Below are positions 55,245 to 64,000 of a DNA stretch of 64,000 nt, piece by piece (the first letter of the stretch is position 1; each line of letters starts with the position of its first letter). The DNA is from Scytalidium lignicola (lineage: Eukaryota > Ascomycota > Leotiomycetes): the NCBI GenBank assembly GCA_002812745.2, contig NCSJ02000071.1:1-64000 (forward strand), in the 5' to 3' direction. The notes under the pieces are model-generated. The model was given only the letters and a program-made list of their open reading frames with translations, was not told where the DNA came from and ran no database searches. The position numbers were made by a program, and so were the translations under genes.

Positions 55245-58195
55245 ATGGCAGGAAGACAAGCCCATGGCAGACCGCTTTCTGCTAAGCCAAAGGCTCGAAA
55301 GAGCTCGAAGAAGAGATCTTTAGATGCATACTCCATTGCAGCCGCTGAAAATCCAGATAAAGTTAAAATCAGAAAGCATCGACTTGGGGAAAGCGAAGGA
55401 GAACCATCACGACCAGGGAAGCGTGCGCGTGACGAAGATAACTTTGAGGAAGATGAAACAGAGCTGTCTAAAAAGCAACGGAGAGGAAATGATAAGCATA
55501 GCTTTAATGAGCTAGGTGTGGAGGAGGGAAGTGATAGCGAGGGAAATGAGTGGAAACTCGGGCAGGTTGATAGCGACGATGACAGTGAGCTTGATAGCGA
55601 TGAAGCCTTTGGCGAGAGTGACGAGGAAAAATTTCAAGGATTTGCTTTTCCCGGAAGTTCTGACAAAACGAAGACAAAGAAGAAAAGCAAGACACATCGG
55701 GGTCTCAACCTTGAAGAAGACGATGGAAATGATGAATCAGACTCTGAATTGGAGGATGGCGACCTAGGCGAGGATGCGATTGATCTTGCTATGATGCTCG
55801 ATGCTACAGAGAATAATAGTGATGGTGAGGATGCTATACATCATAAGAAAAGTGACAGGAATCAGTCGGGGTCGGAGTCTGGGGATGAAGATGAAGACGA
55901 AGATGAGGGTGGCTCAAGCGATAGTGAATCTGAGATATCATCTGCGGATGATGAGGATGAAACCGACCCTACGAAACTAAGGGACCTGCAAAATATGATT
56001 TTGAATCTTCCTCAGACAGACTCGTCAAATAAAGCGACTGAACGGCAGCGGAGTGATGCAGCGAACGAGCATGCCACACCGTCCGAGTTTGGCCTTACAG
56101 CAAAGACGAAGCTCACTCTGGAAGACTTAGGCCTTCCTATGATAAAAGATCCTCATATCAAAAAATCACTAAAACTATTGGGGTCCGATGCCAAGGGAAG
56201 TGGCGTTAAGGGAAAATTGGAAGTACCTCTGGCAAAACGGCAGCAGGACCGATTGGATCGTAGTGCTGCTTATGACAAGTCTAAGGAGACATTAAATAGA
56301 TGGACAGATACCGTTAAACATAACCGCCGTGCAGATCATCTCATTTTCCCACTTCCAGACCAAGATACGTTATCAGCGCAAGCTAATGGCCGATTACAAC
56401 CTACCATTACTTCAAAGCCATTTAACGAATTGGAGGCTACTATTCAAAACATTCTTGAGGAAAGCGGGCTTGCACCTGCGGATGGGAAGGATGGCGAGCA
56501 AAAGATAAGAGAGTTTGAAGAACTAGAGACGAATAAACTGTCATTGGAGGAAGTCAAAGCTCGTAGGGCTCAACTACGGATGGCTCGAGAGCTGTTGTTT
56601 CGCGAAGAAGCCAAAGCAAAACGCATAAAGAAGATTAAGAGTAAATCGTATCGGAAGGTTCATCGAAAGCAAAGGGAAAAGGAAGAACGACTGAATAGGG
56701 AAGCTCTTGCTGAAGCTGGAATCGAACCGTCAGAAGATGAATTGGAAGCGCATGACCGCCGGCGAGCTGAGGAGCGTATGGGTGCAAAGCATCGTGAAAG
56801 TAAATGGGCAAAGTCGGTCAAGGTAACTGGTCGAGCAGCTTGGGATGAAGATGCTAGGGTTGGTATTACCGAGATGGCAAGAAGGGACGAGGAACTTCGG
56901 AAAAGAGTTGAAGGTCGCATTGTTAGGACGGATGGTACCGCCAACTCAGACATGTCAGAAAGTGATTCTGAGGATGACGAGAGTGGGGAGGATGAAGCAG
57001 AAGAACAACAGAGATTACTACGGCAGCTCGACGACGTTAGGAGGACAGACGCCATTAATGAGACTGTACCAGGGGGCAAGTTGGCAAATCTGAAGTTTAT
57101 GCGTAAAGCTGCAGAGGCACGAAAGAAGGAAAATGATGTTCTAGCGGACGAGATTAGGAGGGAAATCAACGGAGAAGACAATTCTAATGAGGAAGACGAA
57201 ACTGCAGATATTGGACGAAGGATCTTTGGACCAGGAAGCAATCAAGCTGGTTCCACTAAGTCAACTTCACAGCTGAATGAATTTGAAGAGCCATTTAGAT
57301 CAGATGTTGATGAAGAAGAGCCAGAGGCGCGAAGCGTTAATAATACTACTGAGGCAAAAGTATCTACTGCACGGACAGAGAAGAACAGTGGCAAGGGATT
57401 GAAGTCTATTATCACGCATGTGAAAACTAATGAAGTCACTACGGGAGGGGCATGGTCGAAAGTTACAGAAACGAACGGCAGTATCAATGCCGCAGAAGTC
57501 AAACGTCGTCGACACAAGGAAAACAATGCAGTGGTGGCTGAGGAAATCGACCTCTCTAAGGCCATAACAATCGCAATGCCATCAAAGCCCAAGACCGGCA
57601 CAAAGGTTACTTCCACACTGGAGGTAGGGCCAGATAGTGACGGGGACTCAGATAATGATGACGTCGGTTTACCTTTTGCCATACGGGACCAGGAGCTCAT
57701 CAAGCGCGCCTTTGCTGGAGCGGATGTTGTCGGCGAATTTGACGTTGAAAAACGGCAAACAATTGAGGATGAGGATGAAAAAGTGATCGACAATACCTTG
57801 CCCGGCTGGGGCAGCTGGGTTGGCAACGGGGTTAGCAAGAAAGACAAGAAGAGGAATAAGGGGAGGGTCCTAACTAAAATCGAGGGTATCAAAGAACAAA
57901 ACAGGAAGGACGCAAAACTTGAACGCGTCATCATCAACGAAAAACGGGTCAAGAAGGTATGGTGTTGATCCCTAAGGCCATCTTCTACTCAGTCGCGACT
58001 AACACATCTTAGAATTCCAAGTATCTTGCATCTAGCCTTCCTCATCCGTTCGAGACCCGACAACAATATGAACGGTCGCTACGGTTACCAGTTGGGCCAG
58101 AGTGGACCACGAAAGAGACATTCCAGGATGCTACAAAGCCGAGAATCTTGCTTAAACAAGGGGTTATTGCCCCAATGTCGAAGCCGCTGCTGTAA
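55245..58195 (+). CDS. UTP14: U3 snoRNP / SSU processome protein Utp14
   Basis: A nucleolar subunit of the small-subunit processome that binds and activates the Dhr1 helicase during 18S rRNA maturation. Exons are 55245-57956 and 58013-58195 (intron of 56 nt), 964 residues. The first ~240 residues are Asp/Glu/Ser-rich acidic tracts with basic patches. Family landmarks are LFREEAKAKRIKKIKSKSYR followed by KVHRK (about 450-475), the KWAKSVKVTGR region, LPGWGSWVGNG (about 852) and the spliced tail PHPFETRQQYERSLRLPVGP, ending in a KPRI...KPLL terminus. The acidic low-complexity tracts create spurious frames on both strands. It is head-to-head with the mL41 gene. Confidence 0.96.
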
Positions 58196-59328
58196 TCTTA
58201 GACATAAGGTGAATTCCGTTAGTCCGTGGGCTGCTGGTCTAGACCTATGTTCCTTATTGAGTGACCACCCGTGCCAGAACATTATGCCTTGCCAATTCAC
58301 ATGTGTTTATATACCATTTTTCTATTTATTTTGTCGTCGAGCGCTGGACTATCCCAAAGTTGGTGGTAATGAGCAAATTATTTAGGATAAAGTCGTGTCC
58401 CCGTTGACAGTTTGACATATATAGATTACGCAACATCAACAACGTGGTTGAGAGACAGCTTAATCTTGTCGAGTCCGCTCGGCCATATTTGATCGCCAGT
58501 AATCATCGGCCGCGTGTTCGAACTCACAAATCTCATACTGTATTCATCCTGCGGCATTTCGTCTGGTGTGTGGCGATGGAGACATGTATACGCTCGGGCC
58601 CGTGCTGACTGTTGGAGGGGTAGTGGGGAGTATGTCAAGTTTAGCAGTTTGTATCTCGGGGCAACAGCGATATGTTCAGGAACAAGTGGGTTCTTTGAGT
58701 TCTAGGCTTGCGTAGACGGAGGCTCTAAATCGGTGGAGTAGAGACGGTTGTTCCTACAGTAGTTGGGTTGTTCACTCTTTGTAGATAGCCCCGCGCGGTT
58801 AGGACGTTAGGACGTTGACTTCTAATCATCGCGCATCTACGTACTGCAAAGCTACCACTAATTCCAGATCGCGAACTGCGCACCACACTTCTAAATGCTG
58901 TTAATACTGGGTCCGTCAATATGTCAATCACGGCACAAGTATTCCCGTGGCATTGCCCGTGTCAATACTCGTTTGTTGACATTGCCATTCTTTGGATCCG
59001 AGAGAAAGTGATATAGATAGAGACTCTGTAGATTTCTGCATTTTCCCCCTCTTGCTTCCTCCAGATTATTTATCACCTAGCCTACAGTAGCTGTCTGTCA
59101 CGAAACCAGACTGTTACAATATTTTATTAATTGTTCTCCTTTTAACTCTACTCCTTTGCAATTTCACGAACTCCGCGACACGTACTAAAGCACTCTGGAT
59201 GAGTGAGACGACTTGCACTGATAAAGATATCCTCTCAATTTGGCTCTGAGTCCCCCCTTACCCCCCTCCACCCCTCTCCCCTTGCCAATTTTGTTTCTTG
59301 GACTCCCCCTTTCCTTACACATTCAAGC
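58196..59328. other. Intergenic, no gene seen
   Basis: 1.1 kb upstream of the GH81 gene. The right ~100 bp are C-rich and typical of a fungal promoter or leader. A TTAGGACGT repeat occurs twice at 58799-58814. No supportable coding frame. Confidence 0.5.
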
Positions 59329-62300
59329 ATGAAGAAGTCCATATGGCTAACATTTCTTATTCAGGTAGTGTTTGTGGCGGCGTTGCCATTTCGTTTAGTA
59401 GAAGACGTTAGCGATCGATCTGGTGTAGCAGTGCCGGTACTGCAACGTTCACCAGCGGTACCTGCAGCAACCTTAAAAGCTAGGCTGATCCAATCATCAT
59501 GGAACACCACCCACGCTGCTTTTATCCCGCCGACGACAGGTATTTTCACAACATTTCATTACCCCGCGCTTTCACTAAGAGCTTGTGAACACGGGTCTAA
59601 CGTTGCCCACAGGAACAGGTGTCACAACTGCAACAACAAAGAAAGACGAGACGACCTCGTGGCCTTCTCGAGAGTCAACCTCTTCTGTTCAGGTGACGAC
59701 GACTGTAACAACCAAGGGAAGTGCGAAGTCTGCAACCACTGCAAAAGAAAGCCCCACTGAGGGACTCGACGATATAATAACGACCACGACCACGACCACC
59801 AAAACAATAACAGTATCAGCAGCACCTGCAACAGTGACAATTACTGCACCAACGCCGTTGACAGTTGCCGCATCAAAGACCATACCACAAACCGTAACAG
59901 AGACCTCTTCTGTGGACATTTTCTTTACATCGTTTGTCACAACTACAGTGGTTCCGAGTGTCTCTGTCATTACGTCATCAGTCGTCTCAGGCACAGTACA
60001 GATTCTGCCCAAGTGCACCCAGAGCATCCCCACGGGAAGTTATATCACCACGGTCACGGCGACTCAAACTATTGGGCCCTTGATAACCACCATCATAACG
60101 CCTCCGTCGACCATCATCTCTACCCGTACCACTCGGCACACCTCCTCAGGTTCCTCAACAACCACTCGGGTCAAATCCACCATGGCATCCTCCAACATCT
60201 TTCAACCGGTTGCAACTGATGCCCCACCCTCTGCCATTAGCACCAGATCCGATCATCCCGTCCCGCGACTTGGCGTCCAGCCTCAGAATTCCCCAATCGG
60301 GACGAATAAATTCTATGCTAATTTCTTCCTGGGTAGCCAAACGTCCGCTTCATGGACGCACCCTTACTCTGTGGCCTGGGCCAAAGGTAGCGGTGCGTCA
60401 GCCAGCTGGGGCTTAGCAGTCTCGCATATCGATGCCGACCAGAGAGTTTATGGCCCTCAGAATTCTGCTGGAGCAGTCTCATACTTTATCAACCCCGTTG
60501 GTATTCAGTCTTTGGTGCTGTCGGCGGCAGAACTGGGCTCCTCGACAGTCCTTACTTCCGACCGAGTGGCCGCATTCTCTACGAATGTCAATCTTGCCCC
60601 GTCTAGTGGTGCGCCATCAACCATCACATTCCCTCTTGTGCAGGGCATGGCATTTCTTACCGGGATTTACAACGGGTCTACGCCTCTGCTGCAGACTGGA
60701 GTTTTCTTCAGATCTATTACCAAGTCTTCTAGCAGCCCCAAGCCTGGCGTTGCCAAGTACTCAATTATTCTTGAAGATGGCAAAACCTGGCTAATGTACG
60801 CCTACTCTCCCGGTGGCGCATCACTGGATTTCACAGTGGTCAATAACACTCTTGCTCAAGCAACGTCGAACTTTCAAGGCATAATCCAGATTGCCAAAAA
60901 CCCCGGAGGTAATGCGGAGGCATTGTATGATGCTGCCTGTGGATCTTATCCTACGTCTGTGAACTTATCGGGGAGTGTTAATGGTGACGTCGGTTCCTAT
61001 ACATTTTCATTCAACAAGGCTGGCATGTCAAACTCCACCTTGACGATGTTCGCACTTCCTCATCATCTCGAATCCTTTGACTCAACTACCAAAGCAGCTG
61101 TTACTGGCGTCACCTTAAATACAACGACGAAAGGAACAGCCACTGCTGTTGTAGCCGATCAATGGACCTTGACCGAGACATTGCCAACGGGTATGAGCTT
61201 TGCACCATGGAGCCCTGACTTAGGAAGTCGTGGATCCCTATCTCAGTCTGCCATCAACGCCATGGTCAGTATTGCAGCTAGTGAGGTATCACAGAACATG
61301 TCGCAGCAAACGAACTTGAACTCCATGTACTTCAGTGGCAAGGTCAGTGAATCATCTTTAACAGTCAGGAATACCAAGCTAACTTATTTACCAGGCCTTA
61401 GCCAAGTTTGCTGGGATCGTTTATGTTCTCCATGATATGATGAAAAATACAGCATTGGCAAACGCTGGACTTGAAAATCTGAAAGCCTCATTTGCCGTAT
61501 TTGCCAATAATACTCAGCAGTACCCTCTAGTCCATGAAAGTAAGTTAATTACTTCCCACAAATCGTAACCACTTACTGACTATTCCAGCCGCATGGGGAG
61601 GTATTGTCTCTTCCGCTACATACGCAACCGGTGACTCAGGGGCAGACTTCGGCAACACATATTACAACGACCATCACTTCCACTATGGCTATTTCATTTA
61701 CACAGCTGCAGTGATTGCACATCTTGATCCGACCTGGATCCCGGCGAACAGAGCGTACGTCAACACGCTCGTCCGTGACATTGCCAACCCCAGTACACTT
61801 GACAACTACTTCCCGGTCTCGCGCTCCTTCGATTGGTACCATGGTCACTCCTGGGCGCACGGTCTCTTTGAAACCGCCGATGGAAAAGATCAAGAATCAT
61901 CGTCTGAAGATAGCATGTCTGCCTACGCAATTAAGATGTGGGGAAATGCGATTGGAGACAACAATATGGAGGCCAGGGGCAACCTCCAGTTAGCCATTAC
62001 AGCACGAAGTCTCCAGCATTATTACTTGTACGAGACGAACAATACTGTTGAACCCGCGAATTTCATTGGTAATAAAGTTGCGGGGATCCTCTTCGAGAAC
62101 AAGATCGACCATACGACGTACTTCGGGACCAATATTGAGTACATCCAGGGTATCCATATGCTACCTCTGTTACCTCACTCAACGCTCACGAGAACGAAGG
62201 AGTTTGTGACGGAGGAATGGAACACCTATTTTAGTAATGGTCGCGCGGATTCTATCGCCGGTGGATGGAGAGGGATTCTCTATGGTAACCTAGGGACTAT

Positions 62301-62489
62301 TGATCCCACGACTGCGTGGAATTTTTTTGTTTCAGCGAATTTTGATCCCAGTTGGCTTGATGGCGGAGCATCGAGAACTTGGTATTTAGCCTTTGTAGCT
62401 GGTATGTTTACCCTGTATTTTCTTGGGCAACTATGAAGGCAGAATATAGCTAATATTATTTGCTAGCTCTTGGCGGAGCTCCATCTTAA
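59329..62489 (+). CDS. Secreted endo-1,3-beta-glucanase, glycoside hydrolase family 81
   Basis: Hydrolyses wall beta-1,3-glucan, as yeast Eng1/Acf2 do in cell separation. Exons are 59329-59539, 59613-61342, 61395-61539, 61589-62401 and a 23-nt last exon 62467-62489. Phases close on 973 residues. A signal peptide is clear (MKKSIWLTFLIQVVFVAALP). Residues about 70-270 are Thr/Ser-rich, a likely O-glycosylated linker. The GH81 region starts near 280 (RLGVQPQNSPIGTNKFYANF) and includes the highly conserved YYNDHHFHYGYFIYTAA, HSWAHGLF and the catalytic-type Glu in SSSEDSMSAYA. The C-terminus AALGGAPS is reached only by splicing; reading through gives a hydrophobic false end. There is no GPI-anchor signal. 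It converges on the Ca2+/H+ exchanger. Confidence 0.94.
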
Positions 62490-63665
62490 TAAGATACGAG
62501 GGATGAGAGGGAAAATGGCGGAGGAGGAATCACGAGGTAGGTATTGCTAACATGAATAGAACGAGACGGAGGAAATGGACGAAGTGAACGACGAATATAA
62601 TAATCACGACATCAGCATATCCTTACGGAAAATTCAAAAAAAACTCGGAAAACCAAAAAAATTCACGACGACACACGACACATAATACATACACTAGAAA
62701 ACACGAGGATGCGAAATTTTTTCTCAATGCTTTACCCGACGCGTTTGGACGTCGACGAATGGACGAGGAGGTATATGGATCAGGGGTTTAGGACTGGAAT
62801 TTGGAAATAGATAGGGTGGTGGTATTTTGGCTTTTTAGTTTTGGATTTGAGATTTTTTTGGAAGGATATACCGGGTTACAATTTGGGCCCCCCCTTCGAA
62901 GCTGGAGTTTGGCGGCCAATCTGTTTTTATGACATCAACAAAGCAACAACCAACAACATATTTCATCATGCGAATTCATCTCATTACATGTTCATATTGT
63001 CATAATGATGTTATTCCTTTGTCGGATAATAATATTAGCTCTTGTGTTACGTTGTTAGTAAACAATCGAGTTATTCCAACATATATTGAAACTTTCCCTA
63101 ATAACTTGTTAGGTTTAACTTCTTTTTGCTTTAATGCATGCATTGATATATATAGGTATAGATATGAATATAAAAATAAATAGAAAAGCCCTGGATAAGT
63201 AGTACATCAATGACCGCACCTCCAAAAAAGAAATTTGACGTAGACATAGACCTCCCGAGAGTAACCGATAAACCAGAACCAATATATTGAAAAAAAGGAA
63301 AAAAATACTCCCCCTTTTCGCTAGAAGATTCACTTTTTTGAGGTTTTGCTCAAGTACTACCCACTCTATAATACAACTATACAAAGGAGCTAGCTCCCAG
63401 GTTAGACAAATTTCCTGTTTTCCTTTCTGATTTTTTCTTTCCCTGGCTTTTCTGCGAGCGTTTGTTGAGAGGTATTGCGTGTTACTGATATTTCTCATAT
63501 GAACGTATCAAACGTTCCTAATGAGCCTAGCTATTTTTAATTGCTTTAAATTATGTGGTAAGTTGGGGCGGTTGGGAGCCATTTCCTCTCTACCAAACTA
63601 TACGCTCAAATTGTGGCTGGTATGTTCCTCTTATTGACCCCCCTACCATTCCCTCGAGAAATAAC
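62490..63665. other. Intergenic, convergent 3' flanks
   Basis: 1.2 kb, AT-rich with A-runs at 62635-62680 and a C7 run near 62889. It contains no supportable gene and probably carries both 3' UTRs. Confidence 0.5.
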
Positions 63666-64000
63666 CTATAATCCCACTAGGCCCTTCACGCCCTTAAATA
63701 TATCTGGCGCGTTGGTGGCATCGTCTGGGTATACAAGGAACGCGAGAGCGATGATGAGATACAGGCCGAGTAACTTGCCGCCGGAACAGTCAGCACAACT
63801 TCACTAGCTATAAAAGGGCAAAACTCACCATGCTGCCTTCTAAATAGTTGGACTTGCCATCGGCAACTACGTTCGTGACCACTAGTACGCTCAAGAAGAA
63901 GACGACAGTCTCGAAAGTTTCGAAGTGGAGAGTCATGGGTTGTCCTATTATCCAGCCTAGGATAACCAGGAATGGCGTAACGAGGAGCGCAATCTGCATA
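63666..64000 (-). CDS. Vacuolar Ca2+/H+ exchanger (CAX family), 3' part only
   Basis: Partial gene entering from the right edge. Exons on the minus strand are 63829-64000 (continuing beyond the window) and 63666-63773, with a 55-nt intron (GTGAGT...AAG). The visible part reads IALLVTPFLVILGWIIGQPM, then TLHFETFETVVFFLSVLVV and DGKSNYLEG, then LLGLYLIIALAFLVYPDDA. These are the last transmembrane helices and the conserved tail of Vcx1-type antiporters, which load calcium into the vacuole using the proton gradient. The N-terminal two thirds lie outside the window. Confidence 0.93.

Noticed and set aside
55400..55980. Acidic repeats in Utp14 as a separate repeat element
   Set aside because: They are in-frame Asp/Glu/Ser tracts typical of the family, not a mobile or tandem DNA repeat.

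Overview
This 64 kb window is nuclear DNA of a filamentous ascomycete (Pezizomycotina; possibly Leotiomycetes, but the sequence alone does not settle the class). The basis is gene structure and content. Genes carry short introns of about 50-165 nt with GT-AG ends and CTAAC/CTGAC-like branch sites. Promoters are CT-rich, genes lie on both strands without operons, and the protein set is typical of moulds. I support 20 protein-coding genes (one running off the right edge) and one decayed gene. Most were rebuilt exon by exon. No tRNA, rRNA, CRISPR array or intact transposon was recognised.

Layout. 0.8-9.8 kb: an unknown coiled-coil protein, then a head-to-head betaine-aldehyde dehydrogenase / choline oxidase pair (badA/chaA type), then the chitin synthase export chaperone Chs7. 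9.8-17.8 kb: an 8 kb stretch with no supportable gene, ending in the CT-rich leader of a Pho80/Clg1-type cyclin (17.8-19.9 kb). 21.5-26 kb: two unrecognised genes, one with a coiled coil and one membrane-anchored. 27-33 kb: a 14-TM drug/toxin-type MFS transporter and a large protein ending in a universal-stress-protein domain. 35.4-37.8 kb: mitochondrial ribosomal protein uS7m and a 96-residue double-stranded-RNA-binding-type protein. 40.5-49.3 kb: nitronate monooxygenase, poly(A)-binding protein Pab1, and the HECT ubiquitin ligase Hul5/UBE3C. 49.4-55 kb: a broken GNAT acetyltransferase, a small three-exon orphan, an aldo/keto reductase, an archaemetzincin, and mitoribosomal mL41. 55.2-64 kb: Utp14 (SSU processome), a secreted GH81 beta-1,3-glucanase, and the 3' end of a vacuolar Ca2+/H+ exchanger.

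How the genes fit together. The clearest functional unit is chaA-badA: choline to betaine aldehyde to glycine betaine, from one shared upstream region. Chs7 and GH81 act on cell-wall chitin and beta-glucan. Pab1, Utp14, uS7m, mL41 and the dsRBD protein serve RNA and ribosome biology. The rest is ordinary housekeeping or detoxification.

Data quality matters here. Eighteen single Ns are present and most abut homopolymers. At least two of them, plus further one-base indels, break otherwise intact genes, so several apparent frameshifts are probably sequence errors. I did not find a convincing undescribed system. The best leads are the dsRBD microprotein, the orphan small gene, an apparent AT-AG intron in the uS7m gene, and recurrent GTAC-type palindromes in non-coding DNA.
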